Below, in pieces: positions 13,597 through 21,476 of a stretch of 27,670 nucleotides of DNA (position 1 is the first letter of the stretch; each line of letters starts with the position of its first letter). The notes under the pieces are model-generated. The model was given only the letters and a program-made list of their open reading frames with translations. It did no database searches and was not told the DNA's origin. The DNA is from a virus. Position numbers and translations under genes: made by a program. Location: the IMG/VR virus record IMGVR_UViG_3300025816_000060, positions 1-27,670 of that record. One strand, written 5' to 3'.

Positions 13597-14151
13597 TTAG
13601 CTCGGGATTAGCGTAGAACAAGTGCCATCATTAACGTTAGCGTCTACATTATACTCGGTGTAACCACTATCAGGACAACCAAGTATTAATCCTAGGTCGT
13701 TTTCTACTGTCTCCGTATGTATAATATTTCCACTAGTATCTTCCCAATGAAATTCAAATTCAACAATAACATCTCCTTCTGTATACTCGTTACCCGTTGG
13801 GCCAAAAATTTGAGTAACATCTTGCCCAATAGCGAACTCATTTAAGAAATCTGTTTGAGTAAAGTCAGTGTCTTGTGTGATTGGATCACCTAAAGGACCT
13901 GTGATTGGTATTTGAACTGAACCTTCATAATAAGTTGGCGGGTTAGTTCCACAAGGAGTCTTATCAAATATAACTTTAACTATATTGTTTGTTGGGTTTC
14001 CATTTATTTCCTCTCTGTCTGTAATAATATTAACTATTGGTGACACGTAAACTATAGGTGGAGGCGGGGGTGGTGGTGGAATTAAACCAGAAGATTTTGT
14101 TGGAAAACCTATACCTTGAAAATTAAAATTATTAGTTTTAATTGTTGTCAT
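13597..14151 (-). CDS. Small tail-region protein with polyproline tract and Bacteroidetes Cys motif (184 aa)
   Basis: The ATG overlaps the TGA of the muzzle gene by four bases (ATGA), so it is translationally coupled to it. The protein starts with about 24 polar residues, then eight consecutive prolines (25-32), which act as a rigid spacer. A beta-rich domain follows (about 35-155), and the C-terminus carries G-C159-P-D...V-N-D-G-T-C178. The last part matches the spacing of the G-C-x-D...(D)-D-G-x-C motif common in secreted Bacteroidetes proteins (19 residues between the cysteines here). It has no signal peptide, so it probably reaches the outside as a virion component. The combination suggests a surface-displayed tail accessory or adhesin-like protein. 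I do not recognise the beta-rich domain. Confidence 0.8.
   Translation of the reverse strand: MTTIKTNNFNFQGIGFPTKSSGLIPPPPPPPPIVYVSPIVNIITDREEINGNPTNNIVKVIFDKTPCGTNPPTYYEGSVQIPITGPLGDPITQDTDFTQTDFLNEFAIGQDVTQIFGPTGNEYTEGDVIVEFEFHWEDTSGNIIHTETVENDLGLILGCPDSGYTEYNVDANVNDGTCSTLIPS
14056..14079 (-). other. Eight-proline codon run
   Basis: Eight successive Pro codons (CCN, four different synonymous choices used) encode residues 25-32 of the 184-residue protein. Such runs stall ribosomes unless EF-P helps. The varied codon choice argues that the amino-acid run itself is selected, rather than being simple-sequence slippage. Confidence 0.9.
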
Positions 14152-17100
14152 ATTTTTTTACCTTTTATATAGTTAAACCATTTATTCTCTTTGTTTATAA
14201 ATTCGCGTACATGACCTTCGTCTTGGTCTGTTTTAATATAATCGTTATACCAACCAGGTTTGCTCTGCAAGTTGTAATAGCCACTTTTAATATTATCAGT
14301 TTCTTTTATAACTTTTGATTGCGTACCTTCGTAGTTTAAAGTTTTATAATCCTTAATACTACCACTAGCATCATTTAACAATACAGTAACACTAGAATTA
14401 TATTGAGTGCTGTAGAAATAATTATACTTTTCACTTATATCATGCTCATACAAATGACCTTTATTAAATGAATAATAAGTATTAGATGAACTTAGAGCAA
14501 ATTCAGGAGTGTAAGATTTAAAACTTGACCAACCATTAACTTGTTCTTTATAAGATACAGTCTCTCTTTTGTCATCAGAAACTAAAACTACATTATACTC
14601 TTTATTGTAAGCATCGTAGCTACCTAGCACTTTAGTTGTATTTTTTAAATTATCTCTAAAATAATTTGACATACCATATTCTGATATTGGTGTTAAACCG
14701 TCCATAGAAAGCCTAAGTACTGCACCTCGTTGCTTGTCTGTAAAATAAGCTCTATATTTCTCGTAAGCAAAAGATTCTGGATTTTTAGATATACCAAAAC
14801 TACCAGCAAAAGGTATTGCTTGGCCTAACACGTTTGAACTTGCTGTTAAATTAACGTTTCCATCAGCATTAAATAAAGCGTCTTTATTTGCTAATATTCT
14901 TAAGACTTTGTCTTCACAAAAAGTTACTAAATCACTATTTCTAGTGTAAAGTTTTTGTATGCTACCATAAGTAGGGTTAATATCTTTTGTAATTCCTTCA
15001 GCAGCAATAAACTCGTTAGTCCTGTTTACACTGTTTTTAGAATTATATATTCCAGAAAATATTAGTCTATTGGGTACTGTTTCTTGCTTGTATTCACCTT
15101 CAAACTCTGCGGAAACCTTAGGCCCATTATCAATAGTTACAGCATTGAAATCATCTTGTATTCTATTAGACTCAACACCATTACCAAAAGAATAACAATT
15201 ATACCAATCTAAAAGATGCTTGTCCCCGTGATTACTAATATCCCAAGAATGACTAGCCTCGTGATATACTTCTAAACCTTCGTCTCTTTTTGGCTTTGTT
15301 TCAAAAACAGCTGGATTTTTTGTTAAAAGATTTGACTTGTCTCTTTCGTTAAGATATTCTACAAAGTTTATAGCGGCAGTGTTTGTACTAGAAGCTTGGT
15401 TTATAGGGTTGTTTATTGGATTAAAGGTTTGATTAGCTATTTGTTTATCTAAAGTTAATATCCATGTTTTTCTTCTATTATTAGCTTTTTCAATTATAGG
15501 TATAGCTTGATTGTTTAATGTTCCACCTGGAAGCCAATCTAAATAGTTGTATAATTTTTTAGTTGCAACATTAGTAATAGTATATATAGTCTGGTCTGGA
15601 TCGTCAGCAAAATAAAATCTTTTACCAACAGACAAATTATCAACCATATCTTTTTCCTGATCTGTTAAGCTGTTGCTAGGCTCGCCTACAATAAAACCAT
15701 TAACGTCTTGTGTTGTGTAATCAGTGCCAGGTACTAAAGGTATTCCTGAAAAAGAAATACTTATTTTAAATCCATCAATACCATCGTTTCTACCAGATGA
15801 CCCACCAAGAGGTTGACTGTTTTGACCGTTTTCGCCTTCATACAAAGTCCTATCAATAAACCACCTAGGCCCATTTGCATCTGCCGTGTTTTGTGTAGTT
15901 CCATCTCCAAAATAATCATCAGCATCACTGCTAGCGCTTTGAATAGTATATCCACTACCAGTATTGCTTCTATACATTAACCCCATGCCTTGGTTTGGAA
16001 GCCATAGGTTACCACCAGGCAAGGTTGGTTGATTAATGTTTGTTTCTTCGTAGTAGTATAGTGGTTCTTGGTGTTGAATAGAAGCGTTATCACCTATGTT
16101 TGAAAAAGGATATATATAACTATCTATATTATAATCTTTGTTTATCTTGACAAAAAACTTACCATCAAATTCAGGTGAATTTTTAACCTCTCCTTTTGAT
16201 ATTTCTAAAATTACGCCATTTCTTATAACAGGCGTTGTTGTTGTTGATGTCAAAGCTTCAATAAAATTTACGTCAGAACCAAAAGTTCCTTTTACATTTA
16301 TAACATACTCCACTGGGTTTAAAACATTTTTTACAGCGCTAGTTATTTCGTATCTATCTGAAAAATTATTGTCAGCAGGGAAAGATAATATCATTTCTAA
16401 ATTACTGGCACTTTCTATTTCTGAAAATCCACTAGCTTCTACAAGAGCTGTGTTTATTTTAAAACTACTTCTATTTTTTATAGGCAAAGCAGTCGAATCA
16501 GCAAATAACAAATCTGAAGAAGCAGTATTGTGCTCTAAACTACCTAAACCTTGCCTATTTGTTTTTATATAATCAGGCGCTTCGTTTGAAATTGCCAATA
16601 TTTTGTACTTGCTAGGCACTTCCACACAATTATCAGAACCATGAGCTTTTTTAAGGTATAAATAATCTTCTTCATCAACTTTGTTTCTGTCTGCAGATAT
16701 AAAAGAAAGCCATATATTCCCATCTTTAGCATTATACCATCTATCTAAAAATAAATTATAATATTCTGAAGAAGTTTGTTTTACAAAATATTTAAAGCTA
16801 CTAGCGTCTGCCGGAGCATTAGAGTTTATTTGCGCTCTTAAAGAATTAGATTTTTTTGACTCTGTAATTGGTAGGTTTATAACAGCGTTTTTATTAGTTA
16901 AAACAGGTGTTTGTCTACCGTATTCATCTTCATAAACAACACCTAGTTGATATTTTCTTAAAGTTTTAATAGAAGAAACACCAATTTCATCAAATAATTC
17001 TGCCGGATAATTAAGGCCGCTATATTCAAAGTTTAGATTAATTTCTTTAACATTTATATTTTGCATATAATTACCGTAAACAATTCTATTTCCTACTACT

Positions 17101-18617
17101 TCTTGTGCTAAAGCTTTTTTAGGAACTGAATCAAAACCTCTTAAAAGTTGATTTGACGATGTTGCTTTGTATATAGTATCTGAAGTTATATTGTACTCAC
17201 CATTTCCGTACAAAGCAGGAAGAGATTCGCTAGGAGTAGTAGTCCAAGCGTCGTCTTCAGGAGTTATAGAGTCTACAATGTAAACAATAGGTGAGTTTGA
17301 TTCTTTATACAAAAAGTCTATACCTGTTACGTCGTGAGGTATTTGTTTTGAAAAAACATTAGGGCCAACAAGGTAATCTTTAGTTATAAAACCAGATAAA
17401 ACAACTTCTTTTAAATCGTTTTTCATTCCAGAATTATAACCTTTTACCGTGTCAGCAGAGTAAACAGAAGGATTAAAAGCAACAGTTGTAAATGGACTAA
17501 AAGGTGAGTATTCACCGTCTAAATATTTATACCTATAAGCAAATCTAGGAAATTTATTTTCAAACAAAGTATCTGTTGCTTGTTCAAAATTAACAACCCA
17601 AGCAGAAAAATTAACTGTTGTGTTTGGTTTTATACTAATTATTTCAGCTTCAACATCAACGTAACCACTAAGAGCTGCGCCAGTTGGGGTAACACTGTTA
17701 AACACTTGAAGTATTTTTAACCTAATATCGTAGTCAGAAGTGTAAGAGTATTCTTGGTTAAAATTTTCATTTAATTCATCAATTAAAGCTAATGGATCAC
17801 CATCCGTGTCAAAACCTATTTGGTTGTTAGAAACTGATTTTAAAAGTATAACAGTAACGCCTGGTGTTATGTTGTAATCTCTAAACGTGCTTGAGTTAAG
17901 TATTCTTAAATTGCTTATAACATCACCAGCAACATATAGTACAGTTGGATTTCCTGGGTCTGTAAATCTATGTCGTCTTTCTACTCCAGGGGGATTGAAG
18001 AGACTAGTTCGAGTTAAATTTAAAAATGGTTGTCTTAACGGCGCTCTTTTTATTACAGTAACATATTCCTCTCTTATATCTACTTCAGAGTCTGAATATC
18101 CACCAACAATATTGTTTATAAGTGGGTTGTGCACTACCGTATGAGTTGCAAAATCTGGCGATCCTAACATACAATTTTCTATATTTATTTTTTTTGGCTC
18201 GTTGTGATTGTCAGTCCAAAATAATAAATTTTCTATTATATTTATACCAGTTATTGTTTTGTCTTGAAAGTTTAAAGCTGAATTTTGATAATCAACTACG
18301 ACAGGCTGTATGCCATTGGCTTTAGAATATTTTAATATATAATCAGGATCGTTACCTTCATTTTTAACAAACCAATAAAAGCTATCGTTTTTTTCATCAG
18401 ATATAGCACCAATGCAAACAGCGCCTTTACTTAAAAGTATTCCTCTAACAGTGATTATTTCGTTACCAAGTATATTAGTCACAGCACCAACATCAGAGCC
18501 TTCAGACGTAGAAACTCTTATATTCAAAGCGTCTCTATACTGACCATTAGGTACTAGTCTTTCATCAAGGTCTTTGTTCATTTTACCTTGAGAAAAATTG
18601 TGCTTTATCTCTGGCAT
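14148..18617 (-). CDS. Tail stabilisation ('muzzle') protein (1489 aa)
   Basis: The N-terminal block at about residues 1-53 (P-E-I-K-H-N-F, then M-N-K-D-L-D-E-R-L-V-P-N-G and S-T-S-E-G-S-D-V-G) is the signature I associate with the long tail stabilisation proteins of crAss-like and related environmental podoviruses. These are functional counterparts of T7 gp12 and P22 gp10, which close the tail tube below the ring proteins. Most of the chain is beta-rich and Asn/Ser/Tyr-rich. A conserved-looking part at about 1200-1350 (including L-V-T-F-C-E-D-K-V and F-T-D-K-Q-R-G-A-V-L-R-L-S) looks like propeller-type blades. The length suits the family. The ATG is two codons beyond the amber stop of the ring protein, in the same frame. 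The gene end overlaps the next start by four bases. Confidence 0.85.
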   Translation of the reverse strand: MPEIKHNFSQGKMNKDLDERLVPNGQYRDALNIRVSTSEGSDVGAVTNILGNEIITVRGILLSKGAVCIGAISDEKNDSFYWFVKNEGNDPDYILKYSKANGIQPVVVDYQNSALNFQDKTITGINIIENLLFWTDNHNEPKKINIENCMLGSPDFATHTVVHNPLINNIVGGYSDSEVDIREEYVTVIKRAPLRQPFLNLTRTSLFNPPGVERRHRFTDPGNPTVLYVAGDVISNLRILNSSTFRDYNITPGVTVILLKSVSNNQIGFDTDGDPLALIDELNENFNQEYSYTSDYDIRLKILQVFNSVTPTGAALSGYVDVEAEIISIKPNTTVNFSAWVVNFEQATDTLFENKFPRFAYRYKYLDGEYSPFSPFTTVAFNPSVYSADTVKGYNSGMKNDLKEVVLSGFITKDYLVGPNVFSKQIPHDVTGIDFLYKESNSPIVYIVDSITPEDDAWTTTPSESLPALYGNGEYNITSDTIYKATSSNQLLRGFDSVPKKALAQEVVGNRIVYGNYMQNINVKEINLNFEYSGLNYPAELFDEIGVSSIKTLRKYQLGVVYEDEYGRQTPVLTNKNAVINLPITESKKSNSLRAQINSNAPADASSFKYFVKQTSSEYYNLFLDRWYNAKDGNIWLSFISADRNKVDEEDYLYLKKAHGSDNCVEVPSKYKILAISNEAPDYIKTNRQGLGSLEHNTASSDLLFADSTALPIKNRSSFKINTALVEASGFSEIESASNLEMILSFPADNNFSDRYEITSAVKNVLNPVEYVINVKGTFGSDVNFIEALTSTTTTPVIRNGVILEISKGEVKNSPEFDGKFFVKINKDYNIDSYIYPFSNIGDNASIQHQEPLYYYEETNINQPTLPGGNLWLPNQGMGLMYRSNTGSGYTIQSASSDADDYFGDGTTQNTADANGPRWFIDRTLYEGENGQNSQPLGGSSGRNDGIDGFKISISFSGIPLVPGTDYTTQDVNGFIVGEPSNSLTDQEKDMVDNLSVGKRFYFADDPDQTIYTITNVATKKLYNYLDWLPGGTLNNQAIPIIEKANNRRKTWILTLDKQIANQTFNPINNPINQASSTNTAAINFVEYLNERDKSNLLTKNPAVFETKPKRDEGLEVYHEASHSWDISNHGDKHLLDWYNCYSFGNGVESNRIQDDFNAVTIDNGPKVSAEFEGEYKQETVPNRLIFSGIYNSKNSVNRTNEFIAAEGITKDINPTYGSIQKLYTRNSDLVTFCEDKVLRILANKDALFNADGNVNLTASSNVLGQAIPFAGSFGISKNPESFAYEKYRAYFTDKQRGAVLRLSMDGLTPISEYGMSNYFRDNLKNTTKVLGSYDAYNKEYNVVLVSDDKRETVSYKEQVNGWSSFKSYTPEFALSSSNTYYSFNKGHLYEHDISEKYNYFYSTQYNSSVTVLLNDASGSIKDYKTLNYEGTQSKVIKETDNIKSGYYNLQSKPGWYNDYIKTDQDEGHVREFINKENKWFNYIKGKKI

Positions 18618-18623
18618 ATGCTA
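18615..18623 (-). other. In-frame amber junction between ring and muzzle genes
   Basis: Minus-strand reading is TAG-CAT-ATG: the stop of the 408-residue ring protein, one His codon, then the ATG of the muzzle protein in the same frame. Every other stop seen in the window is TAA or TGA. Termination followed by re-initiation is the simplest reading. Amber suppression would give a ring-muzzle fusion of about 1900 residues. Confidence 0.9.
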
Positions 18624-19847
18624 GTGTTTTATTTGTTTAGATTTACCTCTAAGTATTTGAGTTAATTCTTCTATTTTTAAATTTGATAGTCTTAGTTTTG
18701 CTTTTCTAGTAGCAGCAAACTTATCTTTTTGAAATCTACGAACTATATATTCTTGTACGTTAGCCCTTGTGGACATTATCGCGTATGCTATACACTTGTA
18801 CATCGCTTCTTCTGCAAACTTGTGTACTTGCATTTCAGCATCTGTACCTAAGCCATCGCTTATATATTTTAATACTAATGTTTTACCAGATAACGTAGAG
18901 TTAAAAAATACTCTACCTTGAATATTATCTATAAAATAACTTCCATTATCTTGCGCGTGTTGTGGGTCTATACCGTATCTTTGACCTTCTGCATACCACC
19001 TAGTTTCGTCTTCGTAATCGTCTGTTGTTGTGCTTGATGTGTGGCTTTGTAGTTTTCTATATGTATCTGAAATTTCAACAAGATCATTTGAAAATATCAA
19101 ACCTCGACCCCAAACTTGTGTGTTTAGGTCAACGTCGTTTAAACTTGCTGTGTCTACCGTTATTGTACCACCGTTTAAACCTCCAGAAACCCCAGCTGTT
19201 ATAGCTGTTATTTTAGTACCATAAGGAAATTGTTCGTTAAAAACATACATACCAACTTCTAAGTCTGAAGTTTGATCGTCCAAAGTGTTTGTAGAGTTAC
19301 CTATAACACTATCAGATCCTGGTGGAAAAGTAATTGTTTGCGTTAAATCAAAAGTAGTAGTATTTGCCAATAAGGTGCTAGTAACTGTCTTGTATAGATT
19401 ATTTTGATGTGCTATCACTGTAGAGTCAGGAAAACCATCAGCCCCGTGATCTAAAAAATAAGTACCATCGCTATTTTGTTTTACTGGAAATGGGTTAGAA
19501 GTTTTGCTAGTAGGATATATTATGTGCTCTATACCCGCAGAATCACTCCAAGCAAGCTTTACATAGTTAACATAATCTTGAGGCAAAACAACAGATAAAT
19601 TTGGTGGGACTTCAACTTCAATTGATTTTACAGATTTTAAAGTATCAAAACTTAACTCTTGCAAAGCTCTCATTGCGTGAAACTGTACAGTTGTTCTTTT
19701 TACCTTTGGTATTATATTGTCTTCACCAACGTATGCTATAATAAACTGATCTATTATTTGATCTAAAGAAATAAATTGATAATCACCGTAAGTTTTTAAC
19801 AAATTAGTTGAGTAGTAATCTCCAGCTGATTGATTTAGTAATCCCAT
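18621..19847 (-). CDS. Head-tail connector / ring protein (408 aa)
   Basis: The N-terminal part (I-I-D-Q-F-I-I-A-Y-V-G-E-D at about 31-43, F-H-A-M-R-A-L-Q-E-L at 56-65, V-V-L-P-Q-D-Y-V-N-Y at 86-95) and the C-terminal helical part (V-H-K-F-A-E-E-A-M-Y-K at 341-351, Y-G-I-D-P-Q-H-A at 291-298) look like the connector or tail-tubular family that docks under the portal in podoviruses. Residues about 150-248 look like an inserted beta-domain (D-L-E-V-G-M-Y-V, then T-K-I-T-A-I-T), related to the module repeated in the 548-residue tail protein. It lies four bases after the other ring-type gene and directly before the muzzle gene. The C-terminus is basic (K-A-K-L-R-L-S...K-S-K-Q). P22 gp4-like adaptor is the nearest functional analogy. 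Identity is inferred from pattern and gene order. Confidence 0.75.
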   Translation of the reverse strand: MGLLNQSAGDYYSTNLLKTYGDYQFISLDQIIDQFIIAYVGEDNIIPKVKRTTVQFHAMRALQELSFDTLKSVKSIEVEVPPNLSVVLPQDYVNYVKLAWSDSAGIEHIIYPTSKTSNPFPVKQNSDGTYFLDHGADGFPDSTVIAHQNNLYKTVTSTLLANTTTFDLTQTITFPPGSDSVIGNSTNTLDDQTSDLEVGMYVFNEQFPYGTKITAITAGVSGGLNGGTITVDTASLNDVDLNTQVWGRGLIFSNDLVEISDTYRKLQSHTSSTTTDDYEDETRWYAEGQRYGIDPQHAQDNGSYFIDNIQGRVFFNSTLSGKTLVLKYISDGLGTDAEMQVHKFAEEAMYKCIAYAIMSTRANVQEYIVRRFQKDKFAATRKAKLRLSNLKIEELTQILRGKSKQIKH

Positions 19848-19851
19848 TTAT

Positions 19852-20529
19852 TTATTGTTTTTCTTGTTGTATTTTTTTAACTTCTGTGCCTTCACCCGCT
19901 TGGTACAACGTAGCATCTTTTAAGACAATACCTGCTAAAGATAATATTTTCATTACTAAGCTAGTTTCTTCTGAGCCATGTAATTCAAAGTCAAAAGAGC
20001 CTAAAGGATTGTTTATAGCGTGCTCCCCTATAACGTTATAACCCCACTCTGCTGGTGTTGGTTTTTTTACATAAGTAACGTTTATTGTAGCTGAAATTAA
20101 ACCATATAATTTAAATTTTTTATCAGCGTCTGTGTAAACAGGGTTTTTTAATGTAGGCTTTAGTAGCAAAGAACCTTGCATGGAAGCAAGTTCACTTTGG
20201 CTAACTTGCTGTATTTTTTTATTATTGTAAAATAGCTCTCCAACCCTATAAGCGTTGCTTGGATAATCAGCAGCACTATCAACAACGTTTAAATCTTCAT
20301 TTCTTTTAAATATACTTATTTTTTCTTTTAACAAATCAAGCATATCTGAGTATTCAGTAGAGTTACCTGGTATTTTACCAAACTGATTCATATCATAAAA
20401 ATATTGTTCAAATATTTCCATCTGAGCTTGATTAGCAAATAAATTAAACTCTTGAGGTGTTATATAACCTCTTTGCTCTTTGTTAGCTATTGCTAAAACT
20501 CTTTGATATACTGTATCTATATTTACCAT
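19852..20529 (-). CDS. Putative ring/adaptor virion protein (225 aa)
   Basis: The N-terminus has a helical pattern (V-Y-Q-R-V-L-A-I-A-N-K-E-Q-R-G-Y-I-T-P-Q-E-F) that I recognise from a widespread family in environmental podoviruses, located between capsid and tail genes. The middle holds the stretch S-L-L-L-K-P-T...P-V-Y and strand pairs ending Y-V-K-K-P-T-P-A-E-W. The C-terminus has L-H-G-S-E-E-T-S-L-V-M-K-I-L-S-L-A-G, then a Gln/Lys-rich tail. Given its place just before the 408-residue connector protein, it is probably one of the stacked ring proteins between portal and tail. The gene is preceded by an unusual GC-rich leader hairpin ending only ten bases before its ATG. No enzyme motif is seen. 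Confidence 0.7.
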   Translation of the reverse strand: MVNIDTVYQRVLAIANKEQRGYITPQEFNLFANQAQMEIFEQYFYDMNQFGKIPGNSTEYSDMLDLLKEKISIFKRNEDLNVVDSAADYPSNAYRVGELFYNNKKIQQVSQSELASMQGSLLLKPTLKNPVYTDADKKFKLYGLISATINVTYVKKPTPAEWGYNVIGEHAINNPLGSFDFELHGSEETSLVMKILSLAGIVLKDATLYQAGEGTEVKKIQQEKQ

Positions 20530-20539
20530 ATTTGTTTAT

Positions 20540-20578
20540 TGTAGTTTGCGATCGCCCCGTAGAGCGACCGCTCCTACA
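20540..20578 (-). promoter_or_regulatory. GC-rich intercistronic hairpin with an alternative fold
   Basis: The 55-base gap between two virion genes holds a strong inverted repeat in AT-rich surroundings. Long fold: 20540-20544 pairs with 20574-20578, and 20548-20555 (the palindrome GCGATCGC) pairs with 20564-20571 with one G-U pair in the minus-strand RNA, closing an 8-base loop. Local fold: 20559-20565 pairs with 20570-20577 with one bulge. The two folds share an arm and exclude each other. There is no U-tract after it, and the next ATG (20529) is ten bases downstream, so control of translation or RNA stability is more likely than simple termination. Confidence 0.6.
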
Positions 20579-20584
20579 GTTTGA

Positions 20585-21403
20585 TTAATTTAATCGTTTT
20601 TCTATATTTGAATAGATTTCCATACCTTCATCAGTTTTAAACCAATGTGCTAAAGCAGTGTATGGGTGTTCGTCAAAAGGAACTACCATTATAGGTCTAT
20701 CATTTGATCCCCATAAAAAGTTTCTTTGATCTGAACTTAGTTTAATAATACCAAGCTCTGTAGCTTTAATACCAAAATTTCTAAGCTGAACATTATCATC
20801 AGTAGCTAACTCTAAGAATAAAGCAGGGTTATTACGAGCAAATACTAGTAAATCTCTTTTAAGTTCTTTAGAACTTAATCTAGACACGCTAGAGCCTTTT
20901 TCTACACGTAATATAGCTTCTGCCATATCAACGTCCATATTTCTAGCTGCTAATATTGCATCAGCCTCCATTTCTAAAACTTCTATCTCGCTAGCAGCGT
21001 TTTCTGCTGGTTTCCACTCATAATAAACTCTATCTTTGTGTGGGTGATATAAAGAAAGTAATTTTTGTAAAACTGTTTTGTTTTTAGGAACAAACAAAGC
21101 TCCATTTCTAAAAATTATATGAGCCAATCTTTGGTCACCACTCATTTCATCAACAAAATTTGTTCTTTGATTTTCACAATATTTCAACTCTCTTTCATAT
21201 TGCTTTTTTTCATCAAACCAATAAACCCCAGCAGATTTCAACAAGTAAGACAAAGGTTTTTTATTTCCTTTTAAATAATAAACTCTATCTTTTACTTCCC
21301 ACTCTAGTTTTTTTGGTTCAACTTTTTTAGGTTTTGGTGTTTCAACTACTGGAGTTTCAACAACAGGCACCTCTACCTCTTGTGTTTTTTGTTTTTTTGC
21401 CAT
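20585..21403 (-). CDS. Unrecognised protein next to the capsid gene (272 aa)
   Basis: No family recognised. The first 35 residues are low complexity: a basic start (M-A-K-K-Q-K), two V-V-E-T-P repeats, then a Lys/Pro-rich stretch, likely disordered. The rest looks folded: beta-type around 38-62 (R-V-Y-Y-L-K-G, S-A-G-V-Y-W-F-D), helical from about 137 onward (E-I-E-V-L-E-M-E-A-D-A-I-L-A-A-R-N), and ending D-E-G-M-E-I-Y-S-N-I-E-K-R-L. It is the first gene after the capsid terminator and precedes the ring proteins, where head-completion, head-decoration or DNA-end-binding proteins are often found. The leader and first codons closely match those of the putative scaffold gene. Confidence 0.75.
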   Translation of the reverse strand: MAKKQKTQEVEVPVVETPVVETPKPKKVEPKKLEWEVKDRVYYLKGNKKPLSYLLKSAGVYWFDEKKQYERELKYCENQRTNFVDEMSGDQRLAHIIFRNGALFVPKNKTVLQKLLSLYHPHKDRVYYEWKPAENAASEIEVLEMEADAILAARNMDVDMAEAILRVEKGSSVSRLSSKELKRDLLVFARNNPALFLELATDDNVQLRNFGIKATELGIIKLSSDQRNFLWGSNDRPIMVVPFDEHPYTALAHWFKTDEGMEIYSNIEKRLN

Positions 21404-21420
21404 AATATAATATATAATAA

Positions 21421-21462
21421 AATTAATAAATAAAAGGACCGAGGCCGAAGCCCCGGTTCTTT
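21421..21462 (-). terminator. Intrinsic terminator after the major capsid gene
   Basis: Fifteen bases after the capsid stop codon, the minus-strand RNA forms a 13-position stem (21450-21462 with 21433-21445) with one A-C mismatch and one G-U pair, capped by UUCG closed by a C-G pair, the very stable cUUCGg tetraloop. The stem leads into a U/A-rich run (UUUUAUUUAUU). It stands out sharply from the AT-rich background. It probably lowers transcription of the tail genes relative to capsid, or marks an RNA 3' end. Confidence 0.85.
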
Positions 21463-21476
21463 AGTATAAACAGTGC

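Noticed and set aside
15761-15955. Minus-strand 64-codon frame inside the muzzle gene
   Set aside because: It is an out-of-frame shadow of a well-supported gene, with no separate leader.
16138-16572. Plus-strand open frame of 144 codons, the longest on that strand
   Set aside because: It lies entirely opposite the muzzle gene, its protein is hydrophobic low-complexity sequence typical of an antisense frame in AT-rich DNA, and no start context or neighbour supports it. The same holds for the other plus-strand frames.
18621-18623. Systematic recoding of TAG as an amino acid
   Set aside because: No TAG interrupts any long frame in the window, and the single TAG lies at a natural gene end followed by a plausible conserved start, so the standard code suffices.
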